DNA of 55,980 nucleotides from Chloroflexota bacterium (GTDB lineage Bacteria; Chloroflexota; Limnocylindria; QHBO01), in contig JBBPIR010000008.1 in the NCBI GenBank assembly GCA_038040195.1, positions 1-55,980 of the forward strand, given 5' to 3'. Below the pieces are notes generated by a model, which saw only the letters and a list, made by a program, of their open reading frames with translations, did not search any database and was not told the origin of the DNA. The position numbers and the translations under genes are program-made. Shown here in pieces: positions 8,055 through 16,246 of this stretch (position 1 is the stretch's first letter; each line of letters opens with the position of its first letter).

Positions 8055-9355
8055 CGGAAGCGATGAACGGGACGCTGGTCGGCCGTCGGGTGGTGGTCGG
8101 GGTCAGTGGCAGCATCGCCGCCTACAAGGCCGCGATCCTGGTCCGCCAGCTGATGAGCGCGGGGGCGATCGTGGACGTGGCCATGACGCCGGCCGCAACG
8201 GCATTCGTGACGCCGCTGACATTTGCCTCGCTCACCCACCGCCCGGTGATCACCGACGTCATGGCGCTCGACCCCGACGAGCACATCGCGCACATCGAAC
8301 TGGCCGAGGCGGCGGACGCCATCGTCCTCGCCCCGGCCACCGCCAACCTGGTGGGCAAGCTCGCGGCGGGACTGGTGGACGACGCGGTGACGGCCATCGT
8401 GTGCGCTAGCCGGGCCCGGGTGGTCGTGGCACCAGCCATGGACGCGGGGATGTGGACCCACCCGGCCACGCAACGCAACATCGAGACCCTGCGGGGCTTC
8501 GGGTACCTGGTCGTGGAGCCGGAGGTCGGGGCGCTGGCGTCAGGCCTGACCGGGATCGGGCGCCTGGCGGAGCCGGAGACGGTGCTGGCCGCGGTCGAGC
8601 GCCTGTTCGCCCGAGCCGGCGACCTGGACGGGCTGCGGGTCGCGATCAGCGCCGGCGGGACGCGGGAGCCCATCGACCCGGTGCGATTCATCGGCAACCG
8701 GAGCAGCGGCAAGATGGGGGTGGCGCTGGCCGAGGCGGCTCGTGACCGGGGCGCAGCGGTGACCCTGGTTGCCGGCAGCCTGTCGGTGACCGCACCGCGC
8801 GGCGTGAACGTGGTGGATGCCACGACCGCCGCGACCATGCGCGAGGCGGTGCTCCGCATCGCCCCGGCCGCCGACATCCTGGTCATGGCCGCTGCGGTGT
8901 CCGACTATGCCCCGGCGAAGCCCAGCGGCCGCAAGATCAAACGCAGTGCCGGCCGCCTGCGCCTGGAGCTCGTCCCCAACCCGGACATCATCGCCGAGGT
9001 GGGTGAGATGCCGGACGGCGTTCGGCCGTTCCTGGTTGGCTTCGCGGCCGAGAGCGATGAGCTGGAGGCCAACGCCACCGGCAAGCTGCGCGACAAGGGC
9101 CTGGACCTCATCGTCGCCAACAAGGTGGGTGGTCCGTTCGATGCGATCGGCTCCGAAGAGAACAAGGTCGTCGTGTTCGGCGCCGAGGGCGCCCTCACCG
9201 ACTGGCCGATGCTCCCCAAGCGCCAGGTCGCCGAGCGACTGTGGGACCTCATCGCCGATCGCTATCGGGCCCGCCGTCCGGTCCGCGCGACCTCAACCCC
9301 GGCCCGGTCCTCTCGCTCGCGCGCCGCGCGTCGCCCCCGCCAACAGGACGCGTAG
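8051..9355 (+). CDS. coaBC: Bifunctional phosphopantothenoylcysteine decarboxylase / phosphopantothenate-cysteine ligase
   Basis: CoaBC joins 4'-phosphopantothenate to cysteine (CoaB) and decarboxylates the product (CoaC, FMN-dependent). The N-terminal CoaC half starts VVVGVSGSIAAYKAAILVRQ, has the catalytic His81 in HIELAEAADAIVLAPATANL, and carries PAMDAGMW at 128-135. The canonical motif is PxMNxxMW; Asn is replaced by Asp131 here, a position that also varies in other high-GC bacteria. The CoaB half shows SAGGTREPIDPVRFIGNRSS, AAAVSDYAPAKP, LVPNPDII and VGFAAE. The C-terminus ends in an Arg/Ser-rich tail. Its ATG overlaps the coaX stop and its TAG lies two bases before the next GTG. Confidence 0.95.
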   Translation: MTEAMNGTLVGRRVVVGVSGSIAAYKAAILVRQLMSAGAIVDVAMTPAATAFVTPLTFASLTHRPVITDVMALDPDEHIAHIELAEAADAIVLAPATANLVGKLAAGLVDDAVTAIVCASRARVVVAPAMDAGMWTHPATQRNIETLRGFGYLVVEPEVGALASGLTGIGRLAEPETVLAAVERLFARAGDLDGLRVAISAGGTREPIDPVRFIGNRSSGKMGVALAEAARDRGAAVTLVAGSLSVTAPRGVNVVDATTAATMREAVLRIAPAADILVMAAAVSDYAPAKPSGRKIKRSAGRLRLELVPNPDIIAEVGEMPDGVRPFLVGFAAESDELEANATGKLRDKGLDLIVANKVGGPFDAIGSEENKVVVFGAEGALTDWPMLPKRQVAERLWDLIADRYRARRPVRATSTPARSSRSRAARRPRQQDA

Positions 9356-9357
9356 GG

Positions 9358-10170
9358 GTGGAGGTCGTCCGCGGCATCGAGGAGCTGCGGGACGCGATCC
9401 TGGAGCTTCGAAAGGCGGGGCACGCCATCGGCTTCATCCCCACCACGGGCCTGGTGCATTCGGGCCAGCTGTCGCTCGTGCGCCGCTCGCGTGAGTCCGA
9501 CGGCGGAGTGGTGGTGAGCAACCAGGCCGACCCAACCGGTGCCGCCGCCGAGGAGGATCGGCTGCTGGCGCTGCTGGAGATCGAGGGCGTGGACGTCGCG
9601 TTCCTGCCGTCGCACGAAACGGTGGACCCGCTGCACGTCACCCGGGTCACGGTGGACGGGCTGACCGGCCGCCTGGAGGGCGCGTCGCGACCGGGATACC
9701 TCGACGAGGTGGCCACCACGACCATGCGGCTCCTCCACCTGGTCGGGCCGGCGCGCCTGTACCTGGGCCAGAAGGACGCCCAGCGGGTGGTGGTCGTCCG
9801 GCGCATGTTGCGCGACCTGTTCGTCAACGTCGAGCTGGTGGTCTGCCCGGTCCTCCGCGACCCAGACGGCCTGGCGGTGTCCGCCGCCAACATGGGGCTG
9901 TCCATTGAAGAACGACACGCGGCGACCTGCCTGTACGCGGCCATTGCCGCGGCTCAGGCCGCCCACGACGCCGGCGAACGTTCAGCCGAGGTTCTTCGGG
10001 CGCGAATGAATGAGCACATCAGCGCCGAATCCCTGGCCCGGGTCGACTACGTGAGCATCGCGGACGCGGTCACGCTGGCTGAGCTATCGCGTCTCGACGG
10101 GCCGGCGCTGGCCATGACCGCGGTGTGGATCGGGCGCTCGCGCCTGACGGACAACGTGCCGCTCGGCTGA
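9358..10170 (+). CDS. PanC-like protein with an altered active site
   Basis: The 270-residue protein aligns along its length with pantothenate synthetase, which adenylates pantoate and couples it to beta-alanine. EGASRPG (residues 107-113), GQKDAQ (137-142, the Lys-Asp-x-Gln site) and AVWIGRSRLTDN near the end are preserved. However, the PTMG-x-LHxGH nucleotide-binding box reads PTTGLVHSGQ at 28-37, so the second His is Gln; the FVNPxQF pantoate segment reads VSNQADPTG at 53-61; and the SSRN ATP segment reads SAAN at 175-178. Normal pantoate activation is therefore doubtful. It starts at GTG two bases after coaBC and ends at a strong terminator, so it is still part of a CoA operon. It may act on another acid, or be regulatory. 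Confidence 0.8.
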   Translation: MEVVRGIEELRDAILELRKAGHAIGFIPTTGLVHSGQLSLVRRSRESDGGVVVSNQADPTGAAAEEDRLLALLEIEGVDVAFLPSHETVDPLHVTRVTVDGLTGRLEGASRPGYLDEVATTTMRLLHLVGPARLYLGQKDAQRVVVVRRMLRDLFVNVELVVCPVLRDPDGLAVSAANMGLSIEERHAATCLYAAIAAAQAAHDAGERSAEVLRARMNEHISAESLARVDYVSIADAVTLAELSRLDGPALAMTAVWIGRSRLTDNVPLG

Positions 10171-10238
10171 GGCTGGGCGGGCTGAGACGGAGCGAAAGTA
10201 CTACTGACCGGTGCCCCGGGATGGGTAGGATGGGTTGG

Positions 10239-10274
10239 GGAGGCCGGCGAGTGCCCACGTCCGGCCTCCTTTTC
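10239..10274 (+). terminator. Rho-independent terminator of the coaX-coaBC-panC-like operon
   Basis: A perfect 9-bp stem (GGAGGCCGG at 10239-10247 with CCGGCCTCC at 10261-10269) with a 13-base loop is followed directly by TTTTCT. It lies 69 bp after the panC-like stop and abuts the stop codon of the convergent gene. Confidence 0.85.
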
Positions 10275-10876
10275 TATGGGCCGCGACGTGCTGCGCTCTT
10301 GGTAACGCCTCCGCCTTCTGCACCAGCCGCCCGGAGGGCCGCCTTGTACGCCCGCTTCTGGGACTGGTAGCGCTCCAGCGCCTCCGGCGTGTCCACGTCG
10401 CCCAGGGTGGGCCAGGTCGGCAGGCGCCCGGCCAGTCCCGGCAGCTGGACCCCAAACCGACGAGACAGGATGGCGAGCAGCCCGTTCACCTTCAATTCGC
10501 CGATCGACGGCAGCGCGCGCAGGCGAGCCTCGAGATCGGCGCCGTCGCGGGCTTCGCGCCAGATCCGGCTCGCGTCGCCGTCGTAGGTGTCCACGATGAC
10601 CCGGCACAGCGCGGCCACGCGGCCCGCCATCGAGGCGGGGTACCGATGCAACGCGGGGCGCTCGCGGAAGACGCGCTCCAGCTCGGCCGGGTCCATGGTC
10701 GCAATCCGCGTCGGGTCCAGGTGCCCGATGCGGCGGCGCAGCTCCCACGGGCCATTGAACGCATGCTGGACGGTGACCTGCTGGTCGAGGGCAAAGCCGA
10801 TGAGCAGCGCGAGCGGGTCCTCTCCCAGCAGCCGGTTGGCTTCGGGGTTGTCCGTGAAGGGCAGCACAGGCGGCAC
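10274..10876 (-). CDS. HhH-GPD-type base-excision DNA repair protein (short family)
   Basis: The 200-residue protein resembles a short HhH-GPD family found in high-GC bacteria and annotated as base-excision repair. Recognisable parts are PFTDNPEANRLLGEDPLALL, IGFALDQQVTVQHAFNGPWE, PALHRYPASMAGRVAALCR and the hairpin-helix-hairpin element LPSIGELKVNGLLAILSRRF, which would contact the DNA backbone. The lysine of GELK sits in the hairpin, but I cannot place the catalytic Asp with confidence, so lyase or glycosylase chemistry is unproven. It is the last gene after gdhA and an unknown gene, 15 bp after the latter. Confidence 0.75.
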   Translation of the reverse strand: MPPVLPFTDNPEANRLLGEDPLALLIGFALDQQVTVQHAFNGPWELRRRIGHLDPTRIATMDPAELERVFRERPALHRYPASMAGRVAALCRVIVDTYDGDASRIWREARDGADLEARLRALPSIGELKVNGLLAILSRRFGVQLPGLAGRLPTWPTLGDVDTPEALERYQSQKRAYKAALRAAGAEGGGVTKSAARRGP

Positions 10877-10891
10877 CGGCAGGGTCGTCGC

Positions 10892-11542
10892 CTAGTCCTC
10901 GCGGCCGCCGCTGGATGCGCCACCGCCAGAGCCACCGCCGCCACTGGGGCCGGCGCGGCGCTCGATCCGTTCCACCGCCTCGCGGAGCCGGGCGACGAGC
11001 TCGGCGTCCACCATGTCCGACTCCAGGTGCTCCCCCAGCCGCTCCATGAGGTCGGCCGCGATATTGAGCAGGATGTCGGCGTCGGCGATGAAGAATTGCG
11101 GCTCGTTGTTGTAGCGGACGAGAGTCAGCCGTCCCTGGAGACTGGACCCGGCTTCGCCATGCAGAACCTGGGTCCCGAAGTTGTGGCCCTGGATCCCGTC
11201 CGGGTTGTTCAGGAAGTTCAGCGCGTTGTCGATGGCCAGCCCGAATCGGGCTCGCCAGCTGACAATCCGCTCGCCGATCTCCGGCGCCAGGCCGATCTGC
11301 CCCACTTCCTCGAACACCTCGCGGGTGACGGTCAACAGACCGATGAGGGTGGACCCGGCCCGGTTGCCGAGCATGACCTGGAGCGACCGCTCCAGGGTGA
11401 AGACGTCCGAGTCGAACCGCGGGCTGGTCGTGACATCCGCCAGCAGGTCCTCGACGTTGTCGAGCTGGCCCGCTTCCGACAGCGCGTTGCTGAGGGTCAG
11501 GATCTCCTCCCGGAACAGAAATCGCTCCTCGTGGTCGAGCAT
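10892..11542 (-). CDS. Hypothetical protein with Gly/Ser-rich tail
   Basis: I do not recognise this 216-residue protein. The first part (MLDHEERFLFREEILTLSNA to about residue 110) looks alpha-helical; the middle (QVLHGEAGSSLQGRLTLVRY, EPQFFIADADILLNIAADLM) looks mixed alpha/beta; a helical stretch (ELVARLREAVERIERRAG) leads into a low-complexity Gly/Ser tail. No signal peptide or membrane helix is seen. The start ATG 11542 lies five bases after the gdhA stop, which makes co-transcription and probably coupled translation likely; a regulatory or accessory role to glutamate dehydrogenase is possible but is only guilt by association. Confidence 0.6.
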   Translation of the reverse strand: MLDHEERFLFREEILTLSNALSEAGQLDNVEDLLADVTTSPRFDSDVFTLERSLQVMLGNRAGSTLIGLLTVTREVFEEVGQIGLAPEIGERIVSWRARFGLAIDNALNFLNNPDGIQGHNFGTQVLHGEAGSSLQGRLTLVRYNNEPQFFIADADILLNIAADLMERLGEHLESDMVDAELVARLREAVERIERRAGPSGGGGSGGGASSGGRED

Positions 11543-11547
11543 GGGCT

Positions 11548-12816
11548 CTACGGGTACAGGCCCCGCAACGTGGTGGCCTCCGCGACCCGCGACACGGCGA
11601 CCATGTAGGCGGCGGTCCGCATGTGGACCTCGTGCAGGTCGCTCATCCGATGGACCGCCTCGAAGGCCCGATCCATGATCTCCTTCAGGCTCTCGTTGAT
11701 CCGAGCCTCGGTCCAGAAGAACGACTGCATGTCCTGGACCCATTCGAAGTAGCTCACCGTGACGCCACCCGCATTGCACAAGATGTCGGGGATCAGGAAG
11801 ATCCCGCGCTCGTACAGGATCTCATCCGCCTCCGGGGTAGTCGGGCCGTTGGCGGCCTCGGCCACCACCTTGGCCTGGATTCGGTCCGCGATGCTGCGCG
11901 TGATCTGGTTCTCCAGCGCGGCGGGAATGAGAATGTCGCACGGGAGCGTCAGCAGCTCCTCGTTGCTGACCGCATCCGCGCTGGGGAAGCCGGCCACCGT
12001 GCCGTGCTCCTGCTTCCACGCGCTGACCTTGGCAGGGTCGAGGCCGCTCGGGTTATGGATTGCCCCGGACGAGTCGCTGACCGCAACGATGGTCGACCCC
12101 TCGGCGGCGAGGAGCTGCGCGGCGATAGACCCCGCGTTGCCATAGCCCTGGATGGCGACCCGTGCCTCGTCGAGGTGGAGGTGCAGCTGCCGGGAGGCCT
12201 GCCGGAGGGTGAACACCGCACCCCGGGCGGTGGCCTCGTTGCGCCCCAGCGATCCGCCGATGGCGACCGGCTTGCCGGTCACGACGCCCGAGATCGTGTA
12301 GCCGTTGTGCATGGAGTAGGTGTCCATCATCCAGGCCATGACCTGGGCGTTGGTATTGACATCGGGGGCCGGGATGTCGCGATCAGGACCGATGAGCGGG
12401 CTGATCTCGGTCGTGAAGCGCCGGGTCAGGCCCTCCAGTTCGCGCAGCGAAAGCTGCTTGGGATCGACGATCACCCCGCCCTTGCCGCCGCCATACGGGA
12501 TGTTCACCACGGAGCACTTCCAGGTCATCCACATGGCCAGGGCCCGGACCTCGTCCAGGGTGACGTCCTGGTGGTAGCGGATGCCGCCCTTGGCCGGCCC
12601 GCGCGAGAGGTTGTGCTGGACCCGGTAGCCGGTGAAGACCTCCACGTGGCCGTCGTCCATGGTCACTGGGAAGTGGACCGTCAGCTCGCGCTTGGGAACA
12701 CGGAGGACTCGGCGCAGGTCCGGATCGAGGTCGAGTTTCTCGGCGGCCTCGTCGAATTGCTGCTGGGCGACGGCCCAGATGTTCGGCGCCTCGGCGACAG
12801 ACGAGTAGTCGGTCAT
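11548..12816 (-). CDS. gdhA: Glutamate dehydrogenase (Glu/Leu/Phe/Val dehydrogenase family), catalytically complete
   Basis: The enzyme interconverts glutamate and 2-oxoglutarate plus ammonia with NAD(P). The 422-residue length is normal. Substrate lysines are all present: Lys76 in GPAKGGIRYH, Lys100 in MTWKCSVV and the catalytic Lys112 in YGGGKGG; the catalytic Asp152 is in PAPDVNT. The Rossmann dinucleotide motif QGYGNAGS follows near residue 223. A consensus TATAAT lies about 55 bp upstream of the ATG. A full-length paralogue at 33230-34498 lacks two of the three lysines. Family members also include leucine or phenylalanine dehydrogenases, but the hexameric GDH length and motif set favour glutamate. 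Confidence 0.92.
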   Translation of the reverse strand: MTDYSSVAEAPNIWAVAQQQFDEAAEKLDLDPDLRRVLRVPKRELTVHFPVTMDDGHVEVFTGYRVQHNLSRGPAKGGIRYHQDVTLDEVRALAMWMTWKCSVVNIPYGGGKGGVIVDPKQLSLRELEGLTRRFTTEISPLIGPDRDIPAPDVNTNAQVMAWMMDTYSMHNGYTISGVVTGKPVAIGGSLGRNEATARGAVFTLRQASRQLHLHLDEARVAIQGYGNAGSIAAQLLAAEGSTIVAVSDSSGAIHNPSGLDPAKVSAWKQEHGTVAGFPSADAVSNEELLTLPCDILIPAALENQITRSIADRIQAKVVAEAANGPTTPEADEILYERGIFLIPDILCNAGGVTVSYFEWVQDMQSFFWTEARINESLKEIMDRAFEAVHRMSDLHEVHMRTAAYMVAVSRVAEATTLRGLYP

Positions 12817-12870
12817 GGGTGGCGGACACGCTCCGTGGTGGCAGGGTGGAACGGGCGAAAAAGCGCGCCG

Positions 12871-12876
12871 ATTATA
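12871..12876 (-). promoter_or_regulatory. gdhA -10 box TATAAT
   Basis: A consensus TATAAT on the minus strand (12876-12871) would start a transcript near 12864 with a leader of about 48 nt before the gdhA ATG. I see no good -35, and no clear Shine-Dalgarno close to the ATG. Confidence 0.6.
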
Positions 12877-12942
12877 CGGGCGGGGCAGCGCGCCGCCGAG
12901 TCCCGGCTACGCCGCGCGACGAACTGCTCGGGCCCGGGCCAC

Positions 12943-13070
12943 GTGCCAGTCACAGGTGACTGGCACAGTCATGGAGCAGGGCGTCAGTCCGGATCCCAGT
13001 CACAGGTGACTGGCACAGTCACGGAGCAGGGCGTCAGTCCGGATCCCAGTCACAGATGACTGGCACGGGC
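12943..13070. repeat. 50-bp tandem repeat with internal palindrome (2.5 copies)
   Basis: The unit starting CCAGTCACAGGTGACTGG occurs at 12946, 12996 and 13046, exactly 50 bp apart, and the first two full units differ at one base (CAT/CAC). Each contains an inverted repeat: the first copy, 12943-12966, is a perfect 11-2-11 palindrome; the second is 8-2-8; the third is broken by one substitution. The array fills most of the 263-bp gap between the gdhA start and the thiolase stop, so it lies just downstream of the thiolase gene and upstream of the gdhA promoter. It could be a REP-like element or serve as an RNA hairpin at the end of the thiolase transcript; there is no T tract. There are no spacers, so it is not CRISPR. 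Confidence 0.85.
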
Positions 13071-13078
13071 GAGGCTCA

Positions 13079-14263
13079 CTAGACCAGCTCGATAGCCAGG
13101 GCCACCGCTCCCCCGCCGCCCAGGCAGAGCGTGGCGAGGCCGCGCGTCCCGCCGCGGTGGCGCAGGGCATACAGAAGCGTGGTCAGGACTCGCGCCCCCG
13201 ACGCCCCGATCGGGTGGCCCAGGGCCACCGCGCCCCCATTGACGTTGACCTTGTCCCAGTCGAATCCCAGGGCGTTGCCGTCGGCCAGCACCTGGGCCGC
13301 GAAGGCCTCGTTGATCTCGATCAGGTCGAATTCAGGGAGAGCGATGCCCACTCGCTCGACGAGTCGTTGGACGCCCTCGATGGGAGCCTCGAACAGCCAC
13401 TCCGGGGCGACGTCGGCCTGGGCGTAGCCCGTGATGCGGGCCATGGCGCGCAGTCCATCGCGCTCCACGACGTCGGACGAGGCCAGGACCAGGGCCGCGG
13501 CGCCATCGGTGATGCCCGGTGAGTTGCCGGCGGTGACCGTGCCGTCATCGGCCTGAAAGGCGGGCTTGAGCCTGGCCAGGGCCTCAGCGGACGTGTCGGA
13601 GCGGGGGCCCTCATCGGTGTCGACCACCGTTGGTTCCTTCTTTCCGGGAACTTCGACCGGGACGATCTCATCGGCGAACGCGCCCGACGCTATGGCCGCC
13701 AGGGCGCGCTGGTGGGACCGCAGGGCGAAGGCGTCCTGCGCCTCCCGGCTGACACCGTGCTTGGCCGCCACCCGCTCGGCGTGGATGCCCATGTGGACGT
13801 CGCACGCGCTGCACCACAGCCCGTCGTACAGCGTCGCGTCCACCAGCTCCTGGTTGCCGAGTCGATACCCTGCCCGTGCGCCCGGCAGCAGATACGGCCC
13901 CAGGTTCATGTTCTCCATGCCGCCGGCGACGATCAGGTTCGCGTCTCCGGCCCGGATTGCAGCGGCGCCAAGCATCACCGCCTTCAGGCCGGAGCCACAC
14001 ACCTTGTTGATCGTCGTGGCGCTGACGGAGTCCGGCAGGCCGGCCTTGCGCGCCGCCTGGCGGGCCGGGGCCTGGCCGGCGCCGGCCTGGATGACCTGGC
14101 CCATGAAGACCTCGTCGACCCGGTCGCCCGCGATGCCCGCGCGCTCGACCGCGGCCCGGATGGCGACCGCACCAAGTTCCGTGGCGGGGATCGTCGAGAG
14201 ACCGCCGCCGAACTTGCCGATCGGGGTGCGAGCGGCGGACAGGATGTACACGTCCGACGACAT
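13079..14263 (-). CDS. Acetyl-CoA C-acyltransferase (thiolase)
   Basis: Thiolase II-type enzymes cleave 3-ketoacyl-CoA or condense two acetyl-CoA. The 394-residue protein has the nucleophilic Cys89 in NKVCGSGLKAV, the family box NSPGITDGAAALVLAS (commonly NASGxNDGAAA), NEAFAAQ, the catalytic His in GGAVALGHPIGASGAR and the second Cys in TLCLGGGGAVA. The start is MSSDVYILSAARTP at 14263: an in-frame ATG three codons upstream overlaps a -10 box TAGCAT and would lie outside the message. It is the last gene of the leftward fatty-acid oxidation array, 44 bp after the acyl-CoA synthetase, and has its own promoter. Confidence 0.95.
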   Translation of the reverse strand: MSSDVYILSAARTPIGKFGGGLSTIPATELGAVAIRAAVERAGIAGDRVDEVFMGQVIQAGAGQAPARQAARKAGLPDSVSATTINKVCGSGLKAVMLGAAAIRAGDANLIVAGGMENMNLGPYLLPGARAGYRLGNQELVDATLYDGLWCSACDVHMGIHAERVAAKHGVSREAQDAFALRSHQRALAAIASGAFADEIVPVEVPGKKEPTVVDTDEGPRSDTSAEALARLKPAFQADDGTVTAGNSPGITDGAAALVLASSDVVERDGLRAMARITGYAQADVAPEWLFEAPIEGVQRLVERVGIALPEFDLIEINEAFAAQVLADGNALGFDWDKVNVNGGAVALGHPIGASGARVLTTLLYALRHRGGTRGLATLCLGGGGAVALAIELV

Positions 14264-14270
14264 CGGCTTC

Positions 14271-14276
14271 ATGCTA
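14271..14276 (-). promoter_or_regulatory. -10 box TAGCAT for leaderless thiolase
   Basis: TAGCAT on the minus strand ends seven bases before the ATG at 14263. It overlaps the upstream in-frame ATG (14272-14270), which argues against that codon as the start. Confidence 0.6.
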
Positions 14277-14307
14277 GCCCGAAAGCCATTCCCAGGGTCG
14301 AATCGGC

Positions 14308-16224
14308 TCAGGCCGGGGTGCCCTCGTCCTCGAACAGCCGATCGATCTGGGTCGGCCAGTTCTCCTCGACCACCCGCAGCTTGGTCTTCAGGGTCGGGGT
14401 CAGCTCCCCGTTCTCCTCGGACAGGGCGCGGGGCAGCAGCGCGACGCGCCGGGGGCGCTCAAAGACGGCGAAATCCTCGAGCAGGTCCCGCACGTCTCCC
14501 TCGATGAGTTGGCGGACGGCCTTCTCCGCGACCAGCTTCTCGGGCGGCATGCCGCCCAACCCATTGGCCTCGGCCCACGGACCCAGCTCGTCGAAGTTGG
14601 GCGCGATGAGAGCCCCGGTGTAGGGCTGACGGTCTCCCAGGATGACCGCCTGGGCGATGTACTTGCTGGCTGAGAGTGCCGCCTCCATGGGACCCGGCGA
14701 CACGTTCTTGCCGTTGGCCAGGACGATGATGTTCTTGAGCCGATCGGTGATCGTGATGCGCCCGATCGCATCCAGCTCTCCGATGTCGCCGGTGTGGAAC
14801 CATCCATCGGGATCGATGGCCTTGGCCGTCTCCTCGGGCTGGTTGAGATACCCGACCATGATCTGCGGTCCGCGGACCTGGATCTCCCCGGTCTCCAGGT
14901 CGATCCGGACCTCGGTCGCCGGCGATGGGCGGCCGACGGTCCCGAACACGAAGTCGCCCGGGCGGTTGATGCTGACCAGCGGGCTGGTCTCAGACAGGCC
15001 ATACCCCTCGAGGATGAGGATGCCGAGCGAGTAGAAGAACTCGCCGACCTCGCGCGACAGCGGCGCGGAGCCGGACACGAAGTAGCGGACTCGGCCACCG
15101 GTCCGAGCCTTGACCTTGTGATAGACGAGGCGGTCGGCGATGGCGTGCTGGATCTTCAGCCCCAACCCATCGGCCTTGCCGGCCAGGTGGTTCAGGTACC
15201 GCTTGCGCCCGACACCGATCCCCCAGTGGAAGATGCGACGCCGCAGCGGCGGCGAGGCCTCGACCGAAGCCAGGACCCGACCGTAGACCCGCTCGTAGAA
15301 GCGCGGGACGGCAGCCATCACGGTGGGCCGGACCTCGACCATGTTGTCGGCCAGGCGCTCGATGAGCGGTTCCGCGTATGCGACGGTGGACCCGTGGGCC
15401 AGGGGAATGATCTCCCCGGTCAGTCGCTCGAAGATGTGGGACAGCGGTAGCCAGGACAGGAACAGGTCGGTCTCGTAGAAGTCGACGATCTGGACCGCGG
15501 CCTCGTAGTTGTACAGGACGCCGGCATGGGTGAGCATCGCCCCCTTCGGGTTGGCGGTCGTCCCCGAGGTGTGAATGATCGTCATCAGGTGCTCGCGCGG
15601 GATGGCCCGCCAGCCCGCCTCCCAGGCCTCCCGCTGGGCCACATCCGCCTTGTGCGTGGCCAAATCCTCGAGGGTCAGCGTCCCCGCAGGAAACTTGCCG
15701 GCTGAATCGAAGGTCACGATGTTGCGCAGGGTCGGGCACTGGGCACGGATGGATTCGATCTTGTTGGCGAGCTGGGCATTCTCGACGAAGATCAGGCTGG
15801 CCCCCACGTTGTTGATGATGAATGCCGCCTGCCCAGGCTCGGTCTGGGGATAGATCGGGCAGGTGACCGCACCGAGAGCCAGGCCCGCCACATCCGCGAC
15901 CAGCCACTCGGGGCGGGTGCGGGACATGATGCAAATGGTGGCGCCGTCGGCGATGCCCAGGCCCTGGAGGCCCACCGAGACCCGCGTCACCCAGTCCCAG
16001 AACTCGGCGTAGGTCCGGCTCACCCAGCCGCCGTCCTTCGGCAGCTTCCAGCGCAGGGCCTCCTTGTCGGGCAGGCGCTCAACCGACCGATAGATGAGGT
16101 CCACCACGTTGCGGGCCTTCTGGTCGTCGGGCATCAGCAGCGGCTCGACTTCGTTCCACATGCGTCGCCCAGCCACCGCGGGGGGCTCGGGCGCCACGGG
16201 CGCAGCGGGTACCGCAGTCGTCAT
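14308..16224 (-). CDS. Long-chain acyl-CoA synthetase (AMP-forming)
   Basis: The enzyme activates fatty acids with ATP to acyl-AMP and then acyl-CoA, feeding beta-oxidation. The 638-residue length suits the FadD/FAA-type synthetases. The P-loop motif is IIHTSGTTANPKGAML, the A5 motif is EGYGLSETSPLVS, and the hinge region reads GWFHTGDIGELDAIGRITIT followed by DRLKNIIVLANGKNVSP. ATG 16224 is preceded by GGAGGAGAGGAG, a very strong ribosome site, so longer starts inside the preceding gene are rejected. It lies 22 bp after the 3-hydroxyacyl-CoA dehydrogenase stop. Chain-length preference cannot be read from the sequence. Confidence 0.93.
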   Translation of the reverse strand: MTTAVPAAPVAPEPPAVAGRRMWNEVEPLLMPDDQKARNVVDLIYRSVERLPDKEALRWKLPKDGGWVSRTYAEFWDWVTRVSVGLQGLGIADGATICIMSRTRPEWLVADVAGLALGAVTCPIYPQTEPGQAAFIINNVGASLIFVENAQLANKIESIRAQCPTLRNIVTFDSAGKFPAGTLTLEDLATHKADVAQREAWEAGWRAIPREHLMTIIHTSGTTANPKGAMLTHAGVLYNYEAAVQIVDFYETDLFLSWLPLSHIFERLTGEIIPLAHGSTVAYAEPLIERLADNMVEVRPTVMAAVPRFYERVYGRVLASVEASPPLRRRIFHWGIGVGRKRYLNHLAGKADGLGLKIQHAIADRLVYHKVKARTGGRVRYFVSGSAPLSREVGEFFYSLGILILEGYGLSETSPLVSINRPGDFVFGTVGRPSPATEVRIDLETGEIQVRGPQIMVGYLNQPEETAKAIDPDGWFHTGDIGELDAIGRITITDRLKNIIVLANGKNVSPGPMEAALSASKYIAQAVILGDRQPYTGALIAPNFDELGPWAEANGLGGMPPEKLVAEKAVRQLIEGDVRDLLEDFAVFERPRRVALLPRALSEENGELTPTLKTKLRVVEENWPTQIDRLFEDEGTPA

Positions 16225-16246
16225 CGATGTCTCCTCTCCTCCGGGG

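Noticed and set aside
12943-13070. Possible CRISPR array
   Set aside because: There are only 2.5 units, the whole 50-bp unit is repeated with no variable spacers, and no cas genes are present.
14264-14272. Upstream ATG for thiolase
   Set aside because: It overlaps the -10 box TAGCAT, so it would lie outside the transcript; thiolases normally begin close to VYILSAARTP.
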